A stretch of 64,000 bases of DNA from Calliopum simillimum (taxonomy: Eukaryota; Arthropoda; Insecta; Diptera; Lauxaniidae): positions 156,846,492 to 156,910,491 of the forward strand of contig OX638368.1 of assembly GCA_951812925.1 (NCBI GenBank), written 5' to 3'. A program made the translations under genes and the position numbers. Position 1 is the first letter of the stretch; the number at the start of each line of letters is the position of its first letter. Positions 32,533-43,885 of this stretch are shown here, one piece after another. A model generated the notes under the pieces. It saw only the letters and a list, made by a program, of their open reading frames with translations, was not told the DNA's origin and made no database searches.

Positions 32533-32867
32533 TTAAAAAAATAGCTCCCATATTTCGACCTACACGATCATCAGGTCAATCATAATCTTAAGATATTACA
32601 ACTCTGACCTTGGTTTTTGCTGTCATGTCTAGATGTTGAGTTATCCCTTCTCAAAAGTGAAAATATCATTGTTTTGGGATCTACTTAAAGCTATATGTAT
32701 AACAAAAACAGTAGATAGTCAAAATGACTTTGGTTAATTGAAACTACTCCCAAAATGCCGTATTTTAACCATTTTTAAATTGGCTTCCTTGAACCTTTAA
32801 AAGAGGATATTGTTCAATAATATACAAAGGCCATTTCCGAACCGAAAAATTAAAAAAAAATTTAATA
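32533..32867. other. Unassigned spacer
   Basis: Nothing recognised between the MITE and the mariner element. Confidence 0.4.
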
Positions 32868-32869
32868 TA

Positions 32870-33748
32870 TTGGGTGTACAACTTAAAAACCGGAATTTTT
32901 TAGCGAAAGTTGATGCTTTATTGTGGAAAAATGTTACAATATATTTTATTCAAAGTATTGTCCATTGGAAGCTACAACATTTCCCCATCTTTCAGGCAAT
33001 TTATGAATTCCATCCCAAAAAAATTGCGCCGGCTTGGCGGCCAAAAATGAATCTATCCAATTTTCGATATCTTGAACTTAAGTGAAGCGTATTCCTGATA
33101 GGGCATTCTACATCGATCGGAGCAAATGGTAGTCTGATGGTGCAAGGTCTGGGCTATAAAGCGGGTGAGGCAAAATTTCCCATCCGTTGTTTTCCAGGTA
33201 ATTTTTGACTGGGGCAGCAATATGTGGCCGAGCGTTGTCATGATGAAAAATTATTGCTTCGTGTCTGGTCGCATTTTCCGGGCGTTTTTCGATGATGGCA
33301 CGCTTCAAACGTATTAATTGTGTTCGATAGAGGTCACCTGTGAGCATTACAGAGCATTACCTTGGCACCATGGATATTTGCCTATGGCTGGGAAGGTCCT
33401 GGTTGTCCGGGCTTCATATATGAATGTTTGCGTTTTGGGTTGTCGTAATGGATCCATTTTTCATCATCAGTCACGATCCGATGCAAAAATGACTTTTGGC
33501 AGCAGTTTTCTTTGCAAAAAAATGACCCAACAGAACCTCCCGCAAATGCTGTCTTTTTCTCCAATTTTTGAAGTTATTCATCGTGAAAAATAATAATGAT
33601 GCACACAAGATAAAATTGTTTTGTTGACTGATTTTGACAGCTGTCAAATGTACCTTCAAATTGACATATATATAAAGTTCGAGCTTTCACGATATTTGTT
33701 AGTACGGACATCCACCGTCAAATTCCGGTTTTTAAGTTGTACACCCAA
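32870..33748 (-). mobile_element. Mariner element with intact ends and two internal deletions
   Basis: Identical 29-bp TIRs begin TTGGGTGTACAACTTAAAAA and continue CCGGAATTT, with TA on both flanks (32868-32869, 33749-33750). The element is 879 bp against about 1.3 kb for a full mariner. The ends look complete, so it could in principle be mobilised in trans by a related transposase. The transposase reads on the minus strand and is internally deleted. Confidence 0.92.
32946..33581 (-). pseudogene. Mariner transposase, internally deleted
   Basis: The start codon at 33579-33581 begins MNNFKNWRKRQHLREVLLGH, which fits the mariner N-terminus. After FFAKKTAAKSH the sequence jumps, with a frame change, to FLHRIVTDDEKWIHYDN, the block with the first catalytic aspartate; most of the HTH and linker is deleted. 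A second, smaller deletion falls after NIHGAKVMLC and removes the IWWD region, resuming at TGDLYRTQLIRLKRA. HHDNARPH carries the second aspartate and PLYSPDLAPSDYH the third; 34 residues separate them, the mariner DD34D spacing. A TAG after LLRSM interrupts the C-terminus, which otherwise runs through GIHKLPERW and VVASNGQYFE to a TAA at 32946-32948. All three aspartates remain but no continuous protein can be made. Confidence 0.9.
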
Positions 33749-33750
33749 TA

Positions 33751-34156
33751 TTATAATTTTCATCAATAAAAATTTTATTATGAAAAATTCCAGCCATTGC
33801 GAAAAAAATTACAGCTCTGTTCTAGATTTAGTGAAATTAACCGAATAAATATCTCATTTGTTCATTTACTAAATCTAGGCTCAGCTTTTATTCAGAAGCT
33901 CAAAATTTTGGTAAGGCTAGCCGTATCTTAAAGAGCAGACCTGCGTGAGAAATGTATTTTTATGCGTTATAAAAAAAATTCAAAAGTTACGATTTTTTTT
34001 TCTAAGATGTGGTTTCTAATATACTTTGTATGAAGTTCTCAACTGTCGTCATTCAAAAATGTCATAGCTTCGGAACGGCTAGCCGTATCTTGATGAGAAT
34101 ATCCTCATGCTTCTCCTTTTGGGAAGGGGCATTATCCCCTCTCTGGATCCGCCACT
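33751..34156. mobile_element. Possible hAT remnant with a CAGTGGCGGATCC-type end
   Basis: At 34145-34157, reversed, the sequence reads CAGTGGCGGATCCAGAGAGG, a terminus I recognise from common hAT elements. GCTAGCCGTATCTT is repeated directly near 33916 and 34079, suggesting internal repeats. No second end was found, so limits are approximate and this may be a solo end. Confidence 0.4.
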
Positions 34157-34157
34157 G

Positions 34158-35075
34158 AATGTGGAGATCATTTGATAACCGAAAGTCGGCCCGGAATTTC
34201 GGAATCGAACTTCGCTATTGAACGATTTCAAAAAAAAGGAACTGATCTTAATATTTTTTAATAAAATTCTTAAGTAATCCTAGACCATAAGCTACTTATT
34301 TACTTACATAAAATAAACTAATTAACTGAATTAAACATTAAATAAATATGTTTTCATTATACTTGGACACAACATGAATGTTGGTATCGATCGGCTAAAT
34401 TAAATAATCAGTGATACCATTGCATCATTACAAGTTCTCTCTAGCTTTGTCTGTCTGTGTCTGTCTGTCTGTCTGCACCCAATCTCTTGTGCAATGTAGA
34501 CGCAGCGAATTAACAAGGATTCACCTCCATGTGTGTATGATGATATGAACTTTGTTTAGTATGTGGCTATAATTTAACACAAATTCAAATACAGATACAA
34601 ATGCAAATAAATGCCGTATACGTATATGTATGTGAATCTTATTAGACGGAAAATGCAAATGATTTTAAAATTACATCAGCTTTCAATTTGATAAATGAGT
34701 TCAATATGAGGACGATTTGTGGTTGCTCGTATTTAAGCCTTCAGCTTGAGTTACGGTAATGTTCGCTTACCAACTTTGTTGGCTTTCATACGAGAGTTTA
34801 TTAATGAGTGAATATGTATGAAAGTATTTAAGTATTTGTGATTTAATCACAAGCAATTTGTATACTGTCCGTCATCATTATTATCTTGATTTATCTTTGC
34901 GGTTAATTTGTTGCTCCTTTTTTTTATTGGTAGTAAAGGTTTTAGTCAATAAAAAATACTTTTTTTACAACAGCCATTTCTCAATTTTTTTCCAAAAAAA
35001 AAAAGATCATCAATAGACTGTTGTGTAGGCCAACAAAAAAATATGATAGCTGCGTTATATCAAAACGGAGATATT
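34158..35075. other. Unassigned stretch with TCTG microsatellite
   Basis: Probably unique sequence. The only clear structure is a TGTC run at about 34448-34475. Confidence 0.4.
34448..34475. repeat. (TCTG)n microsatellite
   Basis: About six TCTG/TGTC tetramers with one interruption. Confidence 0.8.
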
Positions 35076-35448
35076 CAGACCTGTTCCGTAATCCGTGTGT
35101 TTTCAATTACTTCTCATTTAGGAGGCTTTTTAATGAAAATGGTTAGTCACACGAAAAAAAGTATTAGAATCTTTTTTGTGGAGAACTACAGGTTCTACAA
35201 ATGACATTAATTTGCATTAAGGAAAAACTAACCGTTTAGGAAATATTCTGAAAAAACTGCAAAATGTCGAAAAATTCGACTTTATCAAATATTTCCGAAA
35301 CGGTTACTTTTTCGTAAATATCAATCAATGTTTTTTGTAGAACCACAAAAAGATCCAGATACTTTTCATCGTGTGACTCACCATTTTCATCAAAATGCCT
35401 ACTAAGTGAAAAGTTATTGAAACCACGTGAATTACGGAACAGGCCTGA
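35076..35448. mobile_element. Foldback MITE with CAGRCCTGTTCCGTAAT ends
   Basis: The left arm (35076-about 35185) and right arm (about 35340-35448) are inverted copies along most of their length. Anchors are CAGACCTGTTCCGTAAT / CAGGCCTGTTCCGTAAT, GAAAATGGT-AGTCACACG and AAAAGTAT. The innermost sequence carries AACCGTTTAGGAAATATT against AATATTTCCGAAACGGTT, so pairing extends nearly to the centre. It is 373 bp and non-coding (the 72-codon minus frame lies in the arm). No clear target duplication was seen. Confidence 0.75.
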
Positions 35449-36273
35449 TTGCAATTTTATTTTAAACTATTTATTTTGATAACCACGACGTATGAGTAAC
35501 TTTTAATTCGATAAATAATTAACAAAATACATACTGGCAATTTCGTAAATTCACCATAAAAAATATTATGAAAAAAATAAAACTTGAAAAAAGTCCAATT
35601 TAATTTGTTCATAAAACTTGCCGAAAGCTGCATTTATAATTCAATTTTATTAAAACGACGAGAAAAATTCTAACAGCAGTATAACTAATAAAAAAATGTT
35701 TGTCATTTTCTTTGCAAATACTTGAACACCACTTTTTCATGTTTGTTCACAAAATGCCGGTGAGTGGTAAGATCAGAAAATTAAATTACGTTCATATAAA
35801 GTTATATAACATAATACAATCAGCGCCATCGCTCACCCCCATACAAAAAAGTGGCTTATTGTGATTTACATGCCATTGCCGCTGAACTGAAAGAAGGGAC
35901 TCAACCACCACCACCTTCTTAACTTTTGCATTCAATGCGCCTTGCGGCATTTGATTTCAAATTTATTTTTTAAATTACATAAGCGCCAAACAAATAAAAC
36001 CCCAAAAACCGGGGAAAAGTGGGCCAACAATGCCAACAACAAAAAAAAAATACATTTCACCTTTTAATAATGAAAATGCGAATAACAAACTTTTGCTCAG
36101 ATTTTAATATGCGAATGTAATTGGGGAACAAAAAATAAACACCGTGGGTACCTACCTACCTGTAAATACAATATTAAATTACAAGTAATGTAGTATGTTA
36201 CATTAAAATTTGTGCATTTCGAATTGTTGGTTTGACTTGTTGTAACTGTGTATGCAAAAAACATTCTTCTTTG
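35449..36273. other. Unassigned, relatively complex stretch
   Basis: No transposon signature. The region has (CCA)n-like CAACCACCACCACC near 35904 and several A-runs. It could be host non-coding DNA. Confidence 0.35.
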
Positions 36274-36667
36274 TACACTGAGAAAACAGTATGATTATAT
36301 ACATCAAAATTTGGTAATAATTAACAAATAATATATTTGATATAGGCGAATCGAATATTTGATATCATTTAATGAGTGGCATATTTGAGCAATTTTATTG
36401 GTTCAATCGTATATTTGTTAATAATTACCAAATATATGTTTGCATATAAAGACATTTATTGTTCTGAATTTAGACCTTTATTATTATTAATCTTTTAATT
36501 AATTAGAAACTAATATGACAATATTTGCTAGGATCACGGCGACATCATAAAATATAATATTTGTTATAAATTAAAAATAAAACTCTTCTCTGAAATTTGA
36601 ATGCACTCGCCAAGTTGCAAAAAAAAAAACAAAAGAAAAATAAACAAAAAAAACACAAAAAAAAAAT

Positions 36668-36750
36668 CATATCTGGGTGGGGATTGAACTCACACCCCCG
36701 GGGCATTTTTTGTTCTTTGTTAGATGCTACCATATATTTACCAGCTACAT
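36668..36750 (-). other. tRNA-like module 1 (B-box GAGTTCAATCCCC)
   Basis: Reversed, the stretch reads GTAGCTGGTAAATATATGG at the A-box/D-arm position and, about 45 nt on, GGGGGTGTGAGTTCAATCCC at the T-arm. The second part fits the tRNA T-loop/B-box consensus GGTTCRANYCC loosely, and the spacing is tRNA-like. A paired acceptor stem is not obvious, so this is tRNA-derived or tRNA-mimicking sequence, not a functional tRNA gene. Confidence 0.45.
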
Positions 36751-37017
36751 TTGTAACCTTGGTTCATTGCAATCGTAAGAGGGAATCCATGTATAGCGAA
36801 TTGGAACTATGCCGCGCGTATTGAATTCTTTAAACCTCAGGACGCAATGACCGAATGTAAATTACTGAATCTTACAGCTTAACAATCAGAACTATATTAT
36901 AACTATAGATGTTCTACATATACAAATTGAAATACGAAAAAGTTATATCAAATCAAAAAGTCAATCAAAGTGAAGTAAAAAAATAAAATAATTAATTTAA
37001 AAAAAAAAAAAAACTTT

Positions 37018-37087
37018 CTTGTCTGGGAATCGAACATAGACCCACCGGATATGAGTCAAACGTCTTATACATTGAGCTAACCCTATC
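37018..37087 (-). other. tRNA-like module 2 (A-box GTTAGCTCAATG, B-box TGTTCGATTCCC)
   Basis: Reversed, GGGTTAGCTCAATGTATAAG is followed by GACTCATATCCGG and GTCTATGTTCGATTCCCAGA. D-arm, anticodon-region and T-arm elements occur in tRNA order and spacing. It is the mirror copy of module 3. The acceptor stem is not convincing, and flanking A-rich runs suggest a SINE-like or captured origin. Confidence 0.5.
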
Positions 37088-37273
37088 TACGTTTGTAGTG
37101 ATTGTTATTTTGAATTTATTTTAAACAAAAAGTCAAACACAAAATTTAACAAGTATTGATTGTTTTTTCTAACTTTTGAAAATAATGTTTTGAAAATAAT
37201 GTCAGTATGTTTTTGAAATTTTTCAATACTTGTTGAATTTTTTGTATGACTTTTTGTTTAGAATTAAATTAGA

Positions 37274-37342
37274 TAGAGTTAGCTCAATGTATAAGATGTT
37301 TGAGTTATAACCTGGGGCAGTAGGTTCAAATCCCAGACAAGA
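37274..37342 (+). other. tRNA-like module 3 (A-box GTTAGCTCAATG, B-box GGTTCAAATCC)
   Basis: GAGTTAGCTCAATGTATAAG at 37276 and GGTTCAAATCCCAGAC at 37323 give a perfect B-box match (GGTTCRANYCC) about 34 nt after the A-box-like sequence. The copy diverges from module 2 in the anticodon region (GATGTTTGAGTTATAACC against GACGTTTGACTCATATCC). A further isolated B-box-like CATTCGAGCCCCAGAC follows at 37380-37395. Confidence 0.5.
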
Positions 37343-37593
37343 AAGATTTTTTTTAATTATTTTTTTTTTTTTTAGAGTGCATTCGAGCCCCAGACAAGGT
37401 TTTTTTTTTAAGTTAAAGCAAATATTTGACATTCCATCAAACAGATATCAGTTTTGGCCCAATCGACAATATTTAAAGGTCCAATTAAAGGCATATTAAT
37501 ATTTACCGAAATTTGTTAATTATTAACAAATATTTTCTAAAATGTTCAATCAAATATAATTCTTTGATGGAAACATACTCTTTTCTCAGTGTA

Positions 37594-38850
37594 TCTACAT
37601 AAATATGTCATTTTTTATTTTACTTGAGGCAATGCGGTGACATGGTATTAATTTGGTTTTTGTTTTCATTTCATTTTAAATTAGCAAACATATACATAAT
37701 TCATTCTTTCCTTGATTTCTTTATAAATATTGCGCTTTGGTGGCTTGTGGCTTAATTTAGTAGAATCGCATAAGCTTCAGAGGAGTAGTCGTACATAAAA
37801 CATCTTCACTTATAATTGACAAGTACTTTCTACTCAAAAGACAACGTTATAACTTTACAAAGAGCACTGCAGTCAAACAATAACTGAACTGCAATCCAAT
37901 GAGTACACGATTATATTCATTGTATTCTCGATTATCCTCAGCTTAAATCATCGATGTAAAATCTGTTACACACAGACATTTTTATCTTTTCCAATATTGA
38001 AAATGTTAGTATTGCTGTGTTAATGCGACTTCAAAAGAGGGTAGCTTAATAGAGTACTTTGTTGACAAAATGTAAATAAATTTTAAATTTTATGAAAAAA
38101 AAATTTCATTTAGAGCGATAGGAACCAGAGAAACTAGATCGTACTATCGAACATGACCTTGGAGTATAAGAATAAAATGACGGCCTAGCTAAGCCCTTTA
38201 CAACGATATATAATTTTTAAACATCGGCATCATCTGCCCATTTTGACTGATTCTTCAGTGGTCAAAAAAAAAATTTCTTTGTCACCAAGATTCTCTCAAG
38301 GTAAGCTTTTAAATAGGGGCGGTTTTTTTTTTTTTTTTTTTTTTTTTGTGTGGAGACCAACCAAGTTATGGACAATATTGTGAAGCAGTGTTTGTCATTA
38401 CTTATTTGCCGATTTTTCATTTCACCCTGAATCCATAAAAAAAGCGAAAACTTTTGCCATTTTTATTGAGTTTGGCCTGAAACGAAACAAAGTTCGAGAA
38501 AATCAGTATCTCGCTAAGGGTTATTTCTACAAGATAATTTTAGTGCACAATTTTGTAGCCCAGAAAATTTCCTTTAGTTTTGAAGTTTTTTTTTCGTAAA
38601 ACTTATAGCTTAAGACACTTCATATTTTTTGGTATTTTCTACATAAAAGTTTACATAGTAATATGAACTAGTATCGCCGGTGGCCAAATTTTGGCCTTTT
38701 GCTTAAAGATAGATACACTTTCTCCGAGTACCGTTTGGTAAAAAAGAAAGCCAGAACATTGAGTATTATAAGTAACATTTTTCAGATGCAGCAGGCTCAG
38801 TGCATCTCCAAACTGAATAATATAAAAATTGGTGAGGTGCTTGTGCCGAA
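37594..38850. other. Unassigned stretch with a 25-T run
   Basis: No coding similarity. The poly(T) run at 38323-38347 is the only obvious structure. Confidence 0.4.
38323..38347. repeat. Poly(T)25 run
   Basis: An uninterrupted homopolymer directly after GGGGCGG. No recognisable retroposed sequence was seen beside it. Confidence 0.75.
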
Positions 38851-39235
38851 AAATATCGAAAAATGTCCAAAAGTATCGAAAAGAGCCCAAAAGTATCGAG
38901 AAACATCCAAAATATCGATAAAAGTCTAAAAGTATTGAGAAATATCCAAAATATCGATAGAAGTCCAAAAGTATCGAAAAACATTCAAAATATCGGAAAA
39001 GTCCAAAAGTATCGAGAAACATTCAAAATATCGGTAAAAGTCCAAAAATATCGAAAAACATCCAAAATATCGGTAAAAGAGGAAAAGTATCAAGAAACAT
39101 CCAAAATATCGATCAAAGTCCAAAAGTATCGAGAAACATTCAAAATATCGATAAAAGACCAAAAGTATACAAAAACATCTCAAATATCGGCAAAGCTCCA
39201 ACATATCGAAAAACATCCAAAATATCGATGCAGAA
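38851..39235. repeat. 39-bp minisatellite, about ten units
   Basis: The unit is AAAAGTATCGAGAAACATCC followed by AAAATATCGATAAAAGTCC. It has two related halves of 20 and 19 bp, so it probably arose by doubling an approximately 20-bp repeat. Because 39 is divisible by three and the unit lacks stops, long frames stay open on both strands (152 codons plus; 123 and 115 codons minus) with a 13-residue period. There is no signal, start context or composition suggesting a real protein. Confidence 0.9.
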
Positions 39236-39888
39236 CGTGGACAGAGTGCAACGAAACCAGTTTTTGCAAGCAAGAGAAAATCAACAGCAACAAAAAAAAC
39301 TGTTCACGTATTTATATATAGATGTTGATTTTCAAATTACTATAACTCATGAACTGTAAGTCTTTAGAAAACAACATTTGCCACTTCCTGTGGGAAATTA
39401 TCAGAGTTACAAAACTATGCACCAATGTTTTTTTTTTTTTTTTGCGGACATATCCGTATCTCATAAGGCACCAACTCTCAAGGTTTGACTAAAAAAAAGT
39501 TCATACCCAGATTAACCCTTTCGAACCAATAAAAACTGTGGAGTATAGAATACTTGTTATAGGTTTACCTTAGAAACTAAGTTTAAATCAAATTTTTGAC
39601 CGTCACTAAACTCAAATTTTCGCCACTAGAGGCGATTCCGGCCAAAAGTGCCAATAGATGTTTTCGATTTGAGTTTTTGGTATATAATATCCTTGGAATG
39701 GTTATAAGAAAATCAGTGGTTACTAAAAATTTCATTTATTTTATAAATTCATTTAATTATAGTAACGAAAATAACTGTATTATGTATTTATTCAAAACTT
39801 TTTTGGATGTATTGTCCCATTCGGATCGAAAGATATAAAAGTAAACTTTTACATAAAAAATGTTTTGAAAAACTGTGAGCATTAAGTG
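39236..39888. other. Unassigned stretch
   Basis: AT-rich DNA with a poly(T) run near 39428-39443. Nothing else recognised. Confidence 0.4.
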
Positions 39889-40165
39889 GGAAAGGTACCT
39901 TATCTTCACTCACAAACCTTTGGCAGGACAGCTGAAAGTAAGAGATATGGTCAATTTACCGGTTTCAGTTTAAGGTGGTTTGTGGTCGATTATCAAATTA
40001 CAAGTACCAATAAAAGCGGTCTTACCGAACTTCTACCCTGTAAAAATTTATATTTGACAAACTTCGAAATTCGATACCTACAAACTTGAGATTTCATTTT
40101 ACAATTTCAAAATGCAATAACTCAGCAGATTTTTGGAATTTTCCAGTGATCAACAAAAATTTGAA
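39889..40165 (+). mobile_element. Partial copy (B) of the 2070-2445 MITE family
   Basis: Starts GTGGGAAAGGTACCTTATCT, matching the family left end, and continues through TTTACCGGTTTCAGTTTAAG, AAAAGCGGTCTTACCGAACT and TTTTTGGAATTTTCCAGTGA. It then stops before the right terminal repeat. The order is the same as in copy A, with substitutions and indels. Confidence 0.65.
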
Positions 40166-41800
40166 AGTTTCAAGGTCTGATGTATTACCTAAGTATATTT
40201 ATTGAATGTAATTCAAATGATACAAACTAAAGGACATACTATTGACATAATGGTTTCCCCACATTAATCTAAAGGTTCAAAGGTACTTATTATCAAAAAT
40301 ATAAAATCATTTTTTTCTCACGGTTTGTACTATTTATAAACGACGATAAACTTATTTTAAAATTGTTTTCCATCGGGATATTAAGAAAATACGTTCTAAA
40401 TTAACCCGGTGGAAATTAGTGTTACCAACAATGTTCCAACTGGCACACTACATTTTATTGTTCTATTTCCTGCTTGAATATCATTAACGTCAAGATAATA
40501 TCAGCACAACAACACGACGACCCTGCAAAAAAACAAAAGTCCATGCACAAGGAGGCTTAATAAGTGAAGCACAATTTATTGACTAAAATAACCACTCATC
40601 TTAACTGATGCGACAATATTGAATGGTAAAACTGGAAAAGATAAACGGACATTTCAGTGAAACGTTTTCATTCCACTTGAAGGGAGGTTAATGGAAGCTT
40701 AAAGAATAATGCAGGAAGGATAGGAATTCCAATACTATAGATGCTCTATATGAACGATACGTTGCAAATAAAAAAATTAAAAAAAACAGTATGAGTATGT
40801 CAAGAAGTGAAGGACAATTTTTCAGAAAGTTATTTAATGTAACCCTGATTGATAAAGATTTTTTGTCCAACTTTTGTTTTTGAAGTCATCGAATGTGAAA
40901 GTAAATCTTTTTTTCATTCAATCAAATCAAGATTTGAGTCACTACTGCCAAAATACTGCCGTTCAAGGGTAAGTAGGCTCAATTTTTCGACATTTTTGGA
41001 CAATTTTGCATCGTCATAACAAGGTTTTTGCACTAATCGCCATTTCTAGAAAACCTCAGTAAATCACTTATTAGGGCGTTAAAAGCGTAGTTAAATAAAT
41101 ATAATCAGAGCTATAAGGACTCAGTGGTAGCAAAATTTTCCTTTCAAAGTCATATACCTGCAGTTTACATAAAAACCTTTTGACTTCATAGCAACAGGTT
41201 ACTTTCATTATAAAAACGTATGTATGCGACCACCATCAGCCATAGCCAAATGCCATCCAATGATAATGGGATTTAAATTTTGCTCAGAATGAACTCTGAA
41301 TTTGTTCAATGTTCAATTTGATTTAGGAGTGAACAAACGAATGAACGAGCGAGCGAACCCACAATCGATTGGCAAAGGACACAGGTTAAAGGTGCAGTAA
41401 TAAATGTAGGAACACTGAAGTCAGCCGACAGTAGAGCAGGTGGTTCAGCAACATGGAAGTATAACACATTGTTGTCAGCCAGCGATGTATCTACGATGAT
41501 GATTATCGAGTCAAGGTTGAAGGTAGCAAATTAGCCGGGGATCATAAAATTAATTATACTCGTAGTTTGTGTAGTTTAGCAGTATTGATACACTTCTGCG
41601 ATTAAGTCGCATTAGAATTTATGGCTACAATTGAAAGAAATATTTAACTTTTAAGAATATTATTAAGACTAAGTAAAATAAATATAAATAAATCATTAAT
41701 TTTTGGATAATTTTTTCAATTTAAATTAGGCGCTCTTTTATGTAATACGAATGCATTAAAATTATAAATGATATGGCATTCTACAATTTCTTATTTAAAA
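40166..41800. other. Long unassigned stretch
   Basis: Includes relatively GC-rich, complex sequence at about 41220-41560 (for example CGAATGAACGAGCGAGCGAA) that resembles ordinary host non-coding DNA. No gene was recognised. Confidence 0.35.
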
Positions 41801-42657
41801 TGGGCCTTATCGTAAACCTGAAGAAAGTTTCCATTCTCGGGAACATACTACCTCTCTCGAGAGAAAACTAGAAGCAGTGAATATTTTATGAATGGAAACT
41901 CCCTTTCCTGCAGGGATACATATTTTATTTTAATATCGTTGAAATTTTCAGAAATAGCCTGTTTGCAAAGCTGAGTTTTTCTAATACCATTGACTTTTTG
42001 CACAAAAAAACATATGCCAACGCTGTTTTTCCAATATCGTTGAAAATTTTTTCCATTTCCTATGGATTTTGATATCTTATTTAAATAAAAATGATAAACA
42101 AGCAATAGCAATAGCATCTGAATAAAATCTGTGAAATTAAGTTATTTTTTAGTGGATTTTCAAAATCAAAATAGGCACCACTGCTTAGACAGCAACTAAA
42201 TTTAAGAAAAAACTAACAAAATATAAACATCTAAATCAAAAAATTACATATTTGGTGATGGTCTATGAGTTCGGCCAAATAAATCGCATAGCCTTCAGAA
42301 AAAAAAGCGACAAAGTGAAAAGTAGTTTTATTAGAACCGGTATAAGTTGGAAATGCTTGAATGGATATTAAAAATATTAGTGTCATAAGAGAGCTATTTT
42401 AATTAGCTATAAAATTGTTGTACTAATGTTTTAATTTGTTAAACATTATTTATAATTATTCATTTATACATCATTATACCCTAGCAAAGACTTGGGGAGT
42501 AAGTTTTTCCAATAAACGTGAGAAAACTTCCTCCCAAATTATCGCCGATAGCCTTATTTTTTCAGCGGATTTTCCGTTCTAGAAATTTATTTTTGCGATT
42601 GCAAACTAGGGAGTAAGAGAATAAATTCTCGAGAATATTTATTTACGATAATGCCCA
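41801..42657. mobile_element. Inverted-repeat element with TGGGCMTTATCGTAAA ends
   Basis: The left end TGGGCCTTATCGTAAA and the reversed right end TGGGCATTATCGTAAA differ at one of 16. Both continue into TTCTCG(G/A)GA-rich sequence (ATTCTCGGGAACATAC left, ATTCTCGAGAATTTAT in the other arm). The element is 857 bp, without recognised transposase or clear target duplication. Confidence 0.5.
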
Positions 42658-43780
42658 ATATATATCTATTCACATGAAAAATATTTTATTTGACAATACC
42701 CTGTAGGACCACGTACGGTTAAAAAACTAGTTTGTAAGATATACGATGGAGGCGACCGACTAGTCCAAATTTTGGTCCCATCAGATGCGAAATTCTATTT
42801 ATATTTTGCATTGCTTGTTATTGGAAGTAACCAGTTCTCTTCTTATGCTTTACATTGGGACCAGAAAATGTGTATTTCTGATCACTTTGGACCGGGTTCA
42901 AATGTCAGTGCGATATAAATTTATTTTTATTTATTTTTTTTTTTATTTATACAAGGCAAAGTTTTAAGTCCACCGGTTTTAAAAATCGTTTCAATAAACT
43001 GCTACCCGATAACCAAAACATCCAAGTTAAGACTTTTGTCTTAGTTAAGACTGTGCCGCGCTGTTTGACAGCAATAGGTTTGTAAATTTTGTATTTTCAT
43101 TTTATTGTGTCAAGTTCCAATGATGCTATGCTACTTAAATCTACTGAAAGCCTCAGTTTAATTAAATTTGGCCTTACCATATGGTCACGCTGGACGTTAA
43201 TGGGTTAATACTTATGTGTTATTTAATTATTATATTAATAAAATAAAACTAAAAAAATTAATTTCTAACAAAAGTGAAAAATATGTCTTCACTTTTCCTT
43301 TTTGTGGTTTCTATAAATTTTTTTACCTCTCTGCCTCTGGATACAATCTTTGAAAATTTTCTTTTGATATTTGGATAAGAATTCACTTTTCAAAATATTC
43401 TGCCCACTCCTGTACATATATTCATACACTTAATCCTTAGCACATTTTAATTCACTTTAAACTCCATTGTTTGCTTACGCTTGAGCTCCCCTATACTGGA
43501 AAAGGCAAGCGCCATCCAAAACAAAGTATTTAGATTTTATTGTTGTACCAGCTTTTGTGACACTGCCTTCTATGTACGCCAGTAGCAAAAGCAGTAAAAA
43601 CATAATTTATAAGGGTTACCATACTTGGGAAATCAAAATTTTTTTCTTAAATATTTTTTTTTTTTTTAATTTTAAATTGATTAGTGATTTATTTGTGAAG
43701 ATCGAATTTCATATAAATCTATCAATGCATTTTCTAACATATAATTATGACAAATCAAGGATCGGATTAAAAACATGGCT
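42658..43780. other. Unassigned stretch
   Basis: Nothing recognised apart from A/T runs near 42928 and 43655. Confidence 0.4.
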
Positions 43781-43812
43781 ATAGTGGCATATGTTTCGTT
43801 TTTCGCCACTAT
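43781..43812. repeat. Short hairpin ATAGTGGC...GCCACTAT
   Basis: An 8-bp perfect stem with a 16-nt loop (43781-43788 against 43805-43812), about 75-80 bp beyond the 3' side of the tRNA-like sequence below when read on the minus strand. Confidence 0.5.
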
Positions 43813-43885
43813 TTTTGTTGTAATAATAATGATTTTTATTTTATTAAATTCATTATAATTGAAAAATTGCAAGTTGAAAAACTTT

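Larger units (their letters stand above)
36276..37591. mobile_element. TA-flanked foldback element carrying tRNA-like modules
   Basis: The left end CACTGAGAAAACAGTATG and the reversed right end CACTGAGAAAAGAGTATG differ at one position in 18; both flanks are TA (36274-36275, 37592-37593). Further in, GTTAATTATTAACAAAT (37515-37531) pairs with TTAACAAATAATATATTTG-type sequence near 36320. The interior contains an inverted duplication centred near 37180 whose arms each hold a tRNA-like module, plus a third unrelated tRNA-like module near 36668-36750. It has no transposase and is 1316 bp. Confidence 0.75.

Noticed and set aside
37018..37342. Two functional tRNA genes in divergent orientation
   Set aside because: Acceptor stems not convincing and both lie within a TIR-bounded foldback element; described as tRNA-like modules.
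38863..39321. 152-codon plus frame and 115/123-codon minus frames
   Set aside because: Translation of the 39-bp minisatellite on both strands, not a gene.
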